Assembly: GCF_003418935.1 (NCBI RefSeq)
Contig: NZ_QVMT01000001.1
Location: forward strand, 186,001-250,000
DNA length: 64,000 nt
Source of the DNA: Emticicia sp. C21
GTDB taxonomy: Bacteria; Bacteroidota; Bacteroidia; Cytophagales; Spirosomataceae
Reading direction: 5' to 3'
Below the pieces are notes generated by a model. It ran no database searches. It saw only the letters and a program-made list of their open reading frames with translations, and had not been told where the DNA came from. Both the position numbers and the translations under genes were made by a program. Below are positions 7,366-17,270 of this stretch, piece by piece; positions within the stretch are counted from its first letter, which is position 1; each line of letters opens with the position of its first letter.

Positions 7366-8127
7366 TTATCTTATCGTTAGCAACAATTCTTTTAAATAAC
7401 TTATCGGAACCACGGCAGCTAGTTTCCCTCCGGTATCATCTGAAAGTGTTGCTGAAATAATTCCAACCATATAAGTAGCTCTTGAAAAGCTTCCTTTTCT
7501 TATGGTAATAAATACTCCCGATCCGCTACAACTCTGAATGCTGGGTCGGTCTAAATAAATATAATTAACTTTATCTGAATGAGTAATTAACTTGCTCGCT
7601 GTATTACACCAAAGGGCAATAGGAGAAAAGTAATGATTGAGAACGTACATAGGAAATCCGAAGAAAAGGGCTTCAGTGCCAATTGGGAAACTGATTTTCT
7701 GACTAGCCACCCAATCTAATTTAATTGATGAACTCAGAAAACGGTCTTTCTGAAAATCATTAAACGGGGCAATTTCGAGTATAGATATATCAGCTAAGGG
7801 ATGATGAATCCAAGGGATTCCTGCAATACTACTTGTAAGAAAAATCAGGTCTTCTTCTATAGCCGAACTATCCGGAACCATAAATACAATCTTAGCGGTA
7901 CTACTCATTTGTTCTGCAATATGGCGTGCTGTTATCAGTAGATATTTGTTATGATAGCTCACAATATTTCCTGTACCCCGACTCTCATTCTGACCGTTTT
8001 TTCGTTCATATAACATCACCACTGCATTCGCCAAATCACTTACACCCATATTTTTTGGATTATCTTGTGCTATAAGTACACAAGTATTCAGCAGAATAAT
8101 AAGAGTAATACAAAGATTTGTCTTCAT
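7366..8127 (-). CDS. Secreted trypsin-like serine protease
   Basis: 253 residues with a signal peptide (MKTNLCITLIILLNTCVLIAQ). The chymotrypsin-fold triad is readable: His in LLITARHIAEQ, Asp in HPLADISILEI, and Ser in QSCSGSGVFI. The length is about that of a single peptidase domain without PDZ or other additions. It acts in the periplasm or outside the cell. It is convergent with the NmrA gene and has no operon partner, so its target is unknown. Compare the relative at 24703-25530, which keeps the Asp and Ser but lacks the His. Confidence 0.8.
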   Translation of the reverse strand: MKTNLCITLIILLNTCVLIAQDNPKNMGVSDLANAVVMLYERKNGQNESRGTGNIVSYHNKYLLITARHIAEQMSSTAKIVFMVPDSSAIEEDLIFLTSSIAGIPWIHHPLADISILEIAPFNDFQKDRFLSSSIKLDWVASQKISFPIGTEALFFGFPMYVLNHYFSPIALWCNTASKLITHSDKVNYIYLDRPSIQSCSGSGVFITIRKGSFSRATYMVGIISATLSDDTGGKLAAVVPISYLKELLLTIR

Positions 8128-8252
8128 CAGACTATTATATTAACATAATAGGTAGTTTGGCAAGGTATAAATACCTCTAAACAAATTTAATGATAATAAC
8201 TCTTAAATAGAAGAAATATGCTTAATCATTATTGAATGGTCAATAAGAGGGC

Positions 8253-8354
8253 ATGAAAACATCAGTTCTGTCAAAAAGTATTGCTTTATGGGTAGCCATC
8301 CCCATAATTATTATTTATTTGCTAAAAGAGATAAATAAACACCAGATAACATGA
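8253..8354 (+). CDS. Possible 33-residue membrane peptide
   Basis: An ATG preceded by AATAAGAGGG (purine-rich, RBS-like) opens a frame of 33 codons. The peptide has a basic/polar start (MKTSVLSKSIALW), a hydrophobic segment (VAIPIIIIYLL) and a charged tail (KEINKHQIT), as in single-pass small membrane proteins. The stop codon lies one base beyond the left arm of the hairpin at 8339-8386, in its loop. There is no homologue I can name and the frame is short, so chance is a real alternative. Confidence 0.35.
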   Translation: MKTSVLSKSIALWVAIPIIIIYLLKEINKHQIT

Positions 8355-8386
8355 CCTTCTTCTTAGAAAACCATGCTATCTGGTGT
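8339..8386. terminator. Long-loop hairpin between 8.3 and 8.4 kb
   Basis: Arms ACACCAGATAACATG (8339-8353) and CATGCTATCTGGTGT (8372-8386) pair at 14 of 15 positions around an 18-nt loop. It lies just beyond the 3' end of the minus-strand fungalysin gene (ends 8420) and overlaps the end of the possible small ORF at 8253. Confidence 0.55.
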
Positions 8387-8419
8387 ATTTAACTAGAGCA
8401 TAATACTCCAAATCTCAGT

Positions 8420-11400
8420 TTAAGGGCAATTCTCTATCTTAGCTTGAAATACTTTACTTCCTCCCGCCTGAAAACCCGGATTCAGTAATATATGCTTACC
8501 CGCATAATAATTTACTCCTGATGCTACATTTGCCGTACTGGTTATGCTCTGTGAAGCACGATAATTCCCTGCCGGTTGGTTACCTGACATTGTGAGATTG
8601 GCATTAATAACTGCCTGTACCGGAGCTCTGCTAGCAGAAGTACAACCATTAACCGTGCAACTTACATAATAAGTTGTAGTTGTCGAAATACTAGGTGTTG
8701 TGTAAGTACCGCCTGTGCCAACTGAGGTTCCTCCTGTCGACACAGTATACCAGTTAACAGAGCCGCCTGCACAACCACTCGCCGTAAGTGTTACTGTTCC
8801 TGGGCCGCACCGACTTGCACCTGTTGGCGTTGGCAGACCCGGTGTCGGGTTAACAGTAGCCGTTACAGTTGCTCTGGTAGAGGTACATCCGCTTATAATA
8901 CAACTCACATAATAAGTTGTTGAACTTGATATACTAGGAGTGGTATAGGTTGTGCCTGTAGCTAATATAGCAGTACCAGTTGCGCTTGCATACCAGTTGA
9001 TAGTACCACCTGCACAACCTGTAGCTGTTAATGTTACCGTTCCGGTACCACATCTGCTGTTGCCTGTTGGTGATGGTGGGGTGGCATTAGCTCTTGTAAT
9101 GGTCGCAATGCCAGAATAAACCTGTGCACAAACCCCGTTTTTCACAACAGCTCTGAACTTGGTTGTTTGTGTTAAGTTTGAGTAAGGTAAAGTAGTAGTA
9201 GTATTGTTAATATTTACAATGTTGCTTGCAAAATTATCTGTAGACGATTCCCACCTCAGTATAGCCCCCGTATGCCCACTCAAAGTAAGAGTACCTGAAT
9301 TGGTATTTGAACAAGCCGTTGTACTTCCTGCAACGCTTCCTCCTATCGACGTTTCATTGACAATAAAGCTGGTTTGCGCACGGCAGACACTCTGTTGAGA
9401 GGTACTCAGGAAATAATTATAAGTACCTGCTGTTGCAGTATTTGGCAGACCCGAGCCAAAGGTTCCTACAGGATTAAAAACAGAACCCGTCCATATAGCA
9501 GTTGGACTCGAAGGAGCAGTATACCAACCTATATTTCTGAATAGATTGGTTGAGGTTTCTACTGTATAACTACCTGTTGCACCACTGGTATAAGTAGAAA
9601 CTACCAGTACATACGTAGTTCCGGCAGTAAAATTATAGGTGAGTTTAGAACCCCAGGCTAAAGTAGAATTATAGCCATCATCATCTCCTTTTAAAAAATT
9701 AGTAGACGGAGAATTCGGGTTAAAGGTACCTTGATATAGGGTTAGATAAGTATCGTATTTATCTGGGCTAAGGTTTGTAGCAGGACCTGTATGAATATCA
9801 AATGTACCGCTGACGTCAGCCACAAAGGTATGTGCGCCATAATAGACATAGAGATTTGATGGCGTATAAGTAGTAGTATTATCTCCGCTTCCTCTCATAT
9901 AGTATGGATGACTTGTGGTCAATGTGCCACTTAAGCTACTTGAATTAGGAATATTGGTAACCGATAGGCCTTCCCCATTAGGTACATTTCCATTTTTACA
10001 AATATTATAAGTGCCCACCAATGGTACAGGCGAAGGGTTTATAATTACCCTTACCGGTTGTAGTACAACAGTACCACAGACATTTGGAGTTAAATTGAAA
10101 AGATAAGTAACTATAATCGGATTACTGGTAGTATTGATTAAAGTCTCGTTAATGTTAGCAGTATTGCCACTTGAAGCTGGATTACTGATACCTGCCACTG
10201 CCGCGCGCGTCCAGTTGAAAGTAGTAGTACCGGCTGCAGCCGTAGTAGCTGTATAAATAAAAGGACTACGAGAGCAGGCTGAATAAAGTCGTGGAGAAGA
10301 TAATTGTCTGTCTGTATAAGGAGTAAAATCTTCATATACATAACGGTCATTGGAAGAAGCTCCGGTAGAAGCATAAAGACCCAAACCACGACGGGCAAAC
10401 GCCTTCCAGATAGAACATCTGTAACGTTTGTTAAACAAGGCAGAATCTGCTTTCAGAATAGCGTCGCGGGCATCTACAAAACTTGGGCTACAAGGTTGTA
10501 ATCTCAGACCTTCATTTACCAATTTAAGTGCAGCGATGTTGCCTCTCATATTTGTTACTACAGCAGGCGTTGTATAGATATTATTAACGATCTGGGCATC
10601 CTGCATAATGATTTCCCATGTCATATCCCAAAGCATGGCAGCCCAAATAGAACCGATACCATGTGGCTGTGCCATAGTAGCTACTTTGCCATAAGTTATA
10701 CCGGGATTTACATTGGCCATATCATACGAATACTTGAAGGTTCGAATCCCAATATCGGTTGTTGTTTGTGCGAGAGAGTATGTTCCGATACCTTTGGCTA
10801 AATTGGCACTGGCCAAATTAGGCGACAATGAAGCCCAGTTAGTGGTGAGCATCAATGCCAGATAATCACTCCAGCCCTCACCACCTTGTTCAACGTTTTG
10901 AAGACAGCTGGAATTGGCCGGGCCACCTGTTAACCGGGTCGACCAACCATGCCCATATTCATGAGTAATAACACCATTGTCAAAATCAGAATCAGGTTGA
11001 TACTGCGGATTTCCCCCGTTAGACCACAAATACATCTGCATTCGTCCGTTTACTCCATCAACTTCGGGCCTGAAGTTCGCGTTACTTGTACCCGAGCCAT
11101 CCTGTGCATCTGCATAAACATAATCACTGCCTAATCCGCCTCTGCTCATATTAGTTTCCTGATAGTTACCACTTGGCTCATCAAATCCGTATTTCCAGAG
11201 TACATCATGAATCAGGTTATTCCAGTAAAAAAGGTTAGTAATAGCTGCGTTACGGTTTGCAGCTGCAGTTCCTGTAGACTGCGTATAAGAATAATTAAAA
11301 TCTAAAGTAGGCGAAACCGGATTACTCCCGATTGTTCCTTCATTATCATTTGCTATATCGTCTTTAGCCCATACATTGTTTCCTTGTGTATTCGTAAAGT

Positions 11401-12340
11401 TTGTTGTACCATCATTATGCCATCCATTAGTAGCGCCAGGACCCGTGCCGGCAGGCACAAATTTAGTGTAAGGGTTAGTAACAATTGTTCGGGCTCCATG
11501 ATTCGGGCTTTCAAGCGGATAATCAAATACATTATAACTATTAGCAGCTAGTGGTTGTAGAAAACTTATGTTTTCTCTTGCCTTATTTATTGGTTCATGC
11601 ATAATACCATGATCATGGTCATGCGTGTGTTCAGGTATTCCAAAGTTGCAATGAATCACCATATCTTTCGTATCAAGAATATCGCCGGTCATGGCATCTA
11701 CCTGTACACTCCATTTATTTTTGAAATCTTTGGTAGATATCTGTACATTCCAGACAAGATTTACCTGAGCTGCCTTGCTTTTAGCTGAAATTGAATCTTT
11801 GGGAAGCCAGTAGAGCTTCACATAAATGTTCTCGTTTGACAAATCGCTATTCTTATAAACCGCTTTTTCAATCTGTCCGTTAGGCAACCTGTTAATACTT
11901 ACTTCCTGTGTATTAGCTGCATTGCCGGGTAAGTTTAAACTTGTAGCTGCTTTGCTGACAGCATCAAGTGGCGTCAGCGGAATCAGCGTAAAGGCAGGTA
12001 CTTTCAAAGCAATATCACGCACAAAGGTATTTCCTACATTCATCACATTGTCATTTGCCAATGTCACGTTCAGTATACCGTTATACACTTCAATTGATTG
12101 GTGTTTCTGAACAAAATAGATATGATACCAACCTGTTGAAGGTGAAAGGTACTCGCTGGAGATACCGATTTCGCTAATATCATTATTCGATAAATGATAA
12201 TGTGCCGCATTAGCATTCAGATACGTTTTCGCTTTTTCTACTTCCTTCTGGGCTATAGCTCCAAACGATAGGCCAAGCACCATCAACAGCAGATAGCATC
12301 TCTGAAACCTTATGTTACTAAAAAATAAATGTTTAAGCAT
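8420..12340 (-). CDS. Secreted M36 (fungalysin) metallopeptidase, multidomain
   Basis: 1306 residues. In order: signal peptide (about 1-30); fungalysin/thermolysin propeptide (FTP-like, KTYLNANAAHYHLSNND onward) and PepSY-like pro-region to about 230; M36 catalytic domain with H460-E-Y-G-H464 and the downstream acid in GGEGWSDYLAL. Then a Bacteroidota-type pre-peptidase C-terminal (PPC-like) domain with SGTFDIHT and TYVLVVSTY, a linker Ig-like domain, two near-identical Ig-like modules each starting SRCG(T/P)GTVTLTA, and a C-terminal domain of about 60 residues. The last of these reads ILLNPGFQAGGSKVF and ends Glu-Asn-Cys-Pro. It acts extracellularly on proteins or peptides. The next gene upstream is a tandem paralogue with one Ig-like module fewer. 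The C-terminal domain is probably the export or anchoring signal (inference). Confidence 0.92.
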   Translation of the reverse strand: MLKHLFFSNIRFQRCYLLLMVLGLSFGAIAQKEVEKAKTYLNANAAHYHLSNNDISEIGISSEYLSPSTGWYHIYFVQKHQSIEVYNGILNVTLANDNVMNVGNTFVRDIALKVPAFTLIPLTPLDAVSKAATSLNLPGNAANTQEVSINRLPNGQIEKAVYKNSDLSNENIYVKLYWLPKDSISAKSKAAQVNLVWNVQISTKDFKNKWSVQVDAMTGDILDTKDMVIHCNFGIPEHTHDHDHGIMHEPINKARENISFLQPLAANSYNVFDYPLESPNHGARTIVTNPYTKFVPAGTGPGATNGWHNDGTTNFTNTQGNNVWAKDDIANDNEGTIGSNPVSPTLDFNYSYTQSTGTAAANRNAAITNLFYWNNLIHDVLWKYGFDEPSGNYQETNMSRGGLGSDYVYADAQDGSGTSNANFRPEVDGVNGRMQMYLWSNGGNPQYQPDSDFDNGVITHEYGHGWSTRLTGGPANSSCLQNVEQGGEGWSDYLALMLTTNWASLSPNLASANLAKGIGTYSLAQTTTDIGIRTFKYSYDMANVNPGITYGKVATMAQPHGIGSIWAAMLWDMTWEIIMQDAQIVNNIYTTPAVVTNMRGNIAALKLVNEGLRLQPCSPSFVDARDAILKADSALFNKRYRCSIWKAFARRGLGLYASTGASSNDRYVYEDFTPYTDRQLSSPRLYSACSRSPFIYTATTAAAGTTTFNWTRAAVAGISNPASSGNTANINETLINTTSNPIIVTYLFNLTPNVCGTVVLQPVRVIINPSPVPLVGTYNICKNGNVPNGEGLSVTNIPNSSSLSGTLTTSHPYYMRGSGDNTTTYTPSNLYVYYGAHTFVADVSGTFDIHTGPATNLSPDKYDTYLTLYQGTFNPNSPSTNFLKGDDDGYNSTLAWGSKLTYNFTAGTTYVLVVSTYTSGATGSYTVETSTNLFRNIGWYTAPSSPTAIWTGSVFNPVGTFGSGLPNTATAGTYNYFLSTSQQSVCRAQTSFIVNETSIGGSVAGSTTACSNTNSGTLTLSGHTGAILRWESSTDNFASNIVNINNTTTTLPYSNLTQTTKFRAVVKNGVCAQVYSGIATITRANATPPSPTGNSRCGTGTVTLTATGCAGGTINWYASATGTAILATGTTYTTPSISSSTTYYVSCIISGCTSTRATVTATVNPTPGLPTPTGASRCGPGTVTLTASGCAGGSVNWYTVSTGGTSVGTGGTYTTPSISTTTTYYVSCTVNGCTSASRAPVQAVINANLTMSGNQPAGNYRASQSITSTANVASGVNYYAGKHILLNPGFQAGGSKVFQAKIENCP

Positions 12341-12715
12341 AGGAATTCAATTAAGTGAGTAACTTATTTAAACTGGGAATCAACTTATAATAAAACCTGT
12401 GGATTTAAATACCTCAATCAAGATCTGAAATTTATAAAAGAGGAAAGCAATTAATTCTCAAAGACAGTGCGGATACTTATCAGGCGGTAGCATTCAGTTC
12501 TCAGGCATGTTTTATAATAATTAATGACGTATAGTCAATTGAGTAAAATTCTCATCTATTTACAGCGAAAACCTCAGAAAACCTACAATTATTTACTAAA
12601 CGGTCAGTAGAATTTAATTTTTAATGTAGAAGGCATGACAAATTGATTGTGCCTGAGATAGTCAGACACAATTCATTAATAGTATAAATAATGTAATACG
12701 TTATTCTGACTATCC
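12341..12715. other. 375-bp gap between the two fungalysin genes
   Basis: No coding frame or strong terminator seen. It holds the upstream region of the gene starting at 12340. On the minus strand the motif TTTAAATCCAC(A/T)G appears here (near 12398) and at the same place upstream of the second paralogue (near 16470), so the duplication seems to have copied promoter DNA as well. Confidence 0.5.
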
Positions 12716-14269
12716 CTATGGACAGTCTTCTATCTTAGCCAAAAATACCTCACTTGCTCCGGCCTGAAAGCCCGGGTTGAGCAAAATAGATTTTGCTGCA
12801 AAATAATTCACTCCTGTAGCTACGTTGGCCGTGCTTGTAATCGATTGCGATGCCCGGTAATCTCCTGCAGCCTGATTGCCACTCATTATTGGATTTACGT
12901 AAATAATTGCCTGCACGGCGGCTCTGGCAGACGTACAACTTCCGATTGTACATGCCACATAATAGGTAGTATTATTTGAGATAACCGGTGTTGTGTAAGT
13001 CGTTCCTGTAGCTAAAGAAATACCACCATTTACGCCTGCATACCAGTTAATAGTGCCTCCTGCACAACCTGTAGCCGTAAGAGTTACTGTACCAGTGCCA
13101 CAGCGGCTATTCCCAACAGGTGTTGGCGCGCTGGCAGTAACTACTACAGTAATGGTAGCTAAAGCCGAGTAAACCTGTGTACAATTGCCATTTTTCACTA
13201 CTGCTCTATATTTAGTTGTCTGTGCCAGGTTAGAGAATGATAAAGTAGTGGTTGTATTAGCAATAGGTACAATATTACCTACAAAATTATCGGTAGAAGA
13301 TTCCCATCTTACAATCGAACCTGTATGCCCGCTTAGTGCGAGCGTACCAGTATTAGTTGGTGTACAAACCGAAGTACTCCCTGCAATATTGCCTCCAACA
13401 GATGTTGCATTGATAATAAAGCGGGTCTGAGCACGGCAACTATTTTGCTGAGAAGTGTTCAAATAAAAATTATATGTTCCGGGTGTTGAAGTATTGGGCA
13501 TACCTGAACCAGATATGCCAACCGGGTTAAAAATATTGGTAGTGGCCAATGCATTACCCCCTGAGCTATTAGCATACCAGCCTATGTTTTTGAACAGATT
13601 GGTTGAAGCTTCTACGGTATAATTACCTGTTACATCATTACCATAAGGAGAAACTACTAATACATAAGTAGAACCTGCGGTGAAATTATATGTAATTTTT
13701 GAGCTATATTGAAAAACAGCGTCATAACTGTCATCATCTCCTACTAAAAAATTGGTAGCAGGAGAGTTAGGGTCAAAAGAACCCTGATAAAGCGTAAAAT
13801 AGGTATCATAACTGTCAGGACTAGAAAGCAAGGTTGAAGGATGGGTATGAATATCAAATGTACCACTTGAAGCGGCTACAAATGTATGAGCGCCAAAATA
13901 CACCCCAGTGCCAACCGTTGAAGGATTATAAGCAGTCTGGTTGTCGCCTTGCCCTCTTCTGTAAACAGGAGAATTTGAAGATAGTGTTCCGCTTAAAATA
14001 TTTGAGTCAGCGATATTAGTAACTGAGAGTCCTTCTCCAGCCGGAACTACTCCATCCTTACAAAGAGCATAAGTCCCAACTAGCGGAGTAGGTGACGGAT
14101 TTACTACTACTTTTACCGTTTGCCACACAGTAGAGCCACAGGCATTTGGTGTTAAATTAAAAAGATAAGTAACGGTAATTGGATAAGAGGTAGTATTAAT
14201 CAGTGTCTCATTTATAGTAGCTGTCTTCCCGCTTGATGCCGTATTGCTGATTCCTGCAACTGCTACACG
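12716..14269 (-). pseudogene. C-terminal part of the second M36 paralogue, cut off by an in-frame TGA
   Basis: 517 codons in the same frame as the gene fragment upstream (14270-16396), directly after its TGA at 14270-14272. Translation through the stop aligns without gaps to the intact paralogue: ...YSW-stop-RVAVAGISN here, against FNWTRAAVAGISN in the 1306-residue protein. The segment carries the PPC-like domain, the Ig-like linker, one SRCGTGTVTLTA Ig-like module, and the C-terminal domain (ILLNPGFQAGASEVF) ending Glu-Asp-Cys-Pro. A GTG at 14128 could start translation of 470 residues, but there is no signal peptide, so an independent secreted product is unlikely. Sequencing error or very recent mutation remain possible because the rest of the frame is intact. 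Confidence 0.8.
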
Positions 14270-16396
14270 TCACCAGCTATAAGTAGTTGTACCTTCTGCT
14301 GCCGTTGTAGCTGTGTAAGTAAAAGCGTTTCCTGAGCATGCCGTCAGATTCTTTGCTGAAGATAAAGTTCTATCAGTACCGATAGTAAAATCTTCAAATA
14401 CTATACGGTCGTTAGAACTAACACCGGTAGAGGCATTAAAGCCCAGACCACGACGAGCAAAGGCTTTCCAGATAGCGCATCTGTATCTTTGATTAAACAA
14501 GAGTGAATCTGCTTTCAGAATAGCATTACGTGCATCTATAAAACTTGGGCTACAAGGCTGCAATCTTAAGCCTTCGTTTACTAGTTTAAGTGCAGCTATA
14601 TTTCCCCTCATATCTGTAATACTTGCAGGAATGGTGTAGATATTATTGACAATCTGTCCGTCTTGCAAAATAATTTCCCAGGTCATATCCCAAAGCATAG
14701 TAGCCCAGATAGAGCCTATACCATGAGGGATAGTATAGGAAGCTACTTTACCATAAGTAACCTCATTATTTACATTTGCCTTATCATAAGAATAAGGAAA
14801 TGGCCTGGCACCAGGGCCCGTAGTAGGCTTACCCAGTACATAAGTGCTCGTAACTCTGGATATATTTGCGCTGGCAACTGATGCAGACAATGCTGACCAG
14901 TCTGTTGTCAACATCAATGCCAGGTAATCACTCCATCCTTCTCCTCCCTGCTCTGCATTTTCTAAACAGGTTACGTTATTCCTGCCACCTGTTAATCGGT
15001 TTGACCAGCCATGCCCGTATTCATGTGCAATTATGCCATTGTCAAAATCTGAGTCAGGTGTATAAGCAGGGTTACCGGAATCACCGAATAGAAACATCTG
15101 CATACGGGGGTTTTGTCCATCAATTGGGGTACGGAAATTGGCATTATTTGTACCGGAGCCATCTTGTGCGTCGGCATAAACAAAATCGTTTCCTCCACCT
15201 CCTCTACCCAGATTAGCTTTCTGAAAGTTACCACTTGGTTCGTCGAGTCCGTACTTATATAATACATCATGAATCAGGTTATTCCAGTAAAACAGATTAG
15301 TAATAGCAGCATCGAGATTGGCCGCAGCAGTTCCGGTTGCCTGGGTATACGGATAATTAAATTCTAAGGTAGCAGATGATGGGCTACTACCGGCTGTGGT
15401 TTCGTTGTCGTTTGCTATATCGTCTTTAGCCCAGACATTATTCCCACGTGTATTTGTATAATTTGCTGTACTATCATTATGCCAGCCATTAGTGGCTCCC
15501 GGCCCTGTACCATTAGAGACAAATTTAGTATAAGGATTTGCTACTATGGTTCGGGTACCATGATTGGGGCTTTCGAGCGGATAATCAAATACATTATAAC
15601 TATTGGCAGCAAACGGCTGTAAAATACTGGTATTTTCTCTTACCGGATTTGACTTTTTATGCGTTAAACCTGATTCATGTGTATGTCCAGGAACTCCGAA
15701 ATGGCAATGAATTACCAAATCTTTTGTATCGATGATATCACCTGTTAGGGCATCAACCTGAACACTCCAGCTATTTTTATAATCTTTAGTATAAATCTGC
15801 ACATTCCAGACCAGACTTACCTTTGATACTTTTTTTCTCCCCGCTATTGTATCATAAGGAAGCCAGTACAGCTTTACAGGAATACTCTCTTTAGATAAAT
15901 CAGCATTGGCATAAACTCCTTTTTCTATTTGCCCGTTAGCTAATCTGTTTGTACTTACCTCTACCGAGTTTGCAGCATTGCCGGGAAGTTTCAGGCTTGT
16001 AGCCGCCCGGCTTATTGCATTGAGAGGCGAAACAGGTATGATTGTAATTACAGGCACTTTTAAGGCAATATCAGTTACAAAATTATTCGCTACGTGCTCC
16101 ACATTTTCCTTTACAATCAAAGTGTTCAGAATACCATTGTATACTTCAATAGATTGATGCTTTTGAACAAAATACCCATGATACCACCCTGTGGTAGGTG
16201 AGACGTAATCGCTCGAAATAACCATTTCATCAATATCTTTATTTGATAGATGATATTGTGTAGCATGAGTTTTGAGATAAGTTTTTACTTTCTCCACTTC
16301 TTTTTGAGCATGTCCTGTCAATGATAGAGTAATAGTTAGACAAAGCAGATAAAATCTTTGAAACTTATGGACATTAAAAAATAAATTTTTAGGCAT
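14270..16396 (-). CDS. Truncated M36 (fungalysin) metallopeptidase, N-terminal and catalytic part
   Basis: 708 residues ending ...TTTYSW at an in-frame TGA. Signal peptide (ending SLTGHAQ), FTP/PepSY propeptide and the full M36 catalytic domain are present, with H458-E-Y-G-H462 and GGEGWSDYLAL. The propeptide and catalytic parts are closely similar to the paralogue at 8420-12340. Because the catalytic domain is complete, the truncated protein could be active, but it would lack the PPC-like, Ig-like and C-terminal domains and so might not be exported or anchored in the normal way. The whole gene without the stop would encode 1226 residues; the 80-residue difference from the paralogue equals one Ig-like module. 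Confidence 0.82.
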   Translation of the reverse strand: MPKNLFFNVHKFQRFYLLCLTITLSLTGHAQKEVEKVKTYLKTHATQYHLSNKDIDEMVISSDYVSPTTGWYHGYFVQKHQSIEVYNGILNTLIVKENVEHVANNFVTDIALKVPVITIIPVSPLNAISRAATSLKLPGNAANSVEVSTNRLANGQIEKGVYANADLSKESIPVKLYWLPYDTIAGRKKVSKVSLVWNVQIYTKDYKNSWSVQVDALTGDIIDTKDLVIHCHFGVPGHTHESGLTHKKSNPVRENTSILQPFAANSYNVFDYPLESPNHGTRTIVANPYTKFVSNGTGPGATNGWHNDSTANYTNTRGNNVWAKDDIANDNETTAGSSPSSATLEFNYPYTQATGTAAANLDAAITNLFYWNNLIHDVLYKYGLDEPSGNFQKANLGRGGGGNDFVYADAQDGSGTNNANFRTPIDGQNPRMQMFLFGDSGNPAYTPDSDFDNGIIAHEYGHGWSNRLTGGRNNVTCLENAEQGGEGWSDYLALMLTTDWSALSASVASANISRVTSTYVLGKPTTGPGARPFPYSYDKANVNNEVTYGKVASYTIPHGIGSIWATMLWDMTWEIILQDGQIVNNIYTIPASITDMRGNIAALKLVNEGLRLQPCSPSFIDARNAILKADSLLFNQRYRCAIWKAFARRGLGFNASTGVSSNDRIVFEDFTIGTDRTLSSAKNLTACSGNAFTYTATTAAEGTTTYSW

Positions 16397-17238
16397 AGGA
16401 GTAGAATTTAGTGAGTAATAAAGATTACTTAGTATTATTTATTGATTCACAATAAATAATACACAGTGGATTTAAACGGCGACTTTACCTTTAAAATCGA
16501 TATTGAAGAAAAACGGAAATTCAGCTAAGAGAATTTTTATTGGAACAAGAAGACTTATTTACAGGGTTGAAGCGATGGGCTTTAATACAGTTTTTCAGGT
16601 TTAGTGTGAGGTTATTCATGACTTATAATTATGTGGGTGAAATTTGTGTGAATTTTACGACAAAATTCCCAAAAAACCTAGCTTAATTTACTTATTAATG
16701 GGAGAAAATAAATTATAAAAAAATCAAGAAATAAATTCTACAAAATCAAGTGTAAAAACCGCAGTTACGCAGCGCGTAATGAGCGGACGCCGCGCGGGAT
16801 TTTTTCACGCAGCGTTTGTAAAATTTATGAGTGAATTTTATAAGTTATTTTTTGAGCATTACTTAATAGTTGTTGAAGAGCTGTTTCCAATGCCCGGGGC
16901 AGATGGCATGGATAAAGGCATAAGTAAATTGTTTGCTATGGAAATAGTTTCCGGAGAGTAAAGGAATTGTTTACTTACCATTACTTTTCTGTTCCACTAC
17001 CCTATGCTTCCTGTCAAATGTTATTTCCCCTTGTTCTTATATCCTTTAAATACAACTTTAATCACATTTTAATAAACTACGCTTCTACCTATTTAGTTTT
17101 GTCTATAACTACCTGAATTTAAGATACATACAAAATTAAAATTCTTTAATAACTACGTTTAAATTCTCAGCTTCTCCTCCATAAAAAACTAAACAATCCT
17201 GAAATAATTATATTAACATTTACACTCGTTCAAACATT

Positions 17239-17254
17239 ATTTGTTTAAACAAAT
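17239..17254. promoter_or_regulatory. 16-bp perfect palindrome, likely MarR operator
   Basis: ATTTGTTTAAACAAAT is self-complementary throughout. It covers the TTG (17241-17243) of the -33 element upstream of marR, so binding would block the promoter. MarR dimers typically bind palindromes of this size next to their own gene. Confidence 0.7.
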
Positions 17255-17270
17255 ATAGAATATACATTTG
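17241..17270 (+). promoter_or_regulatory. Promoter of the marR-efflux operon
   Basis: TTG at 17241-17243, 19 bp spacer, then TACATTTG (TAnnTTTG) at 17263-17270, matching the Bacteroidota primary sigma consensus; the ATG follows 19 bp later, giving a very short leader. Confidence 0.65.

Noticed and set aside
16779-16961. 60-codon plus-strand frame in the 16.4-17.3 kb gap
   Set aside because: Starts inside the odd GC-rich patch, with no RBS, domain or signal; kept only as a sequence-composition observation.
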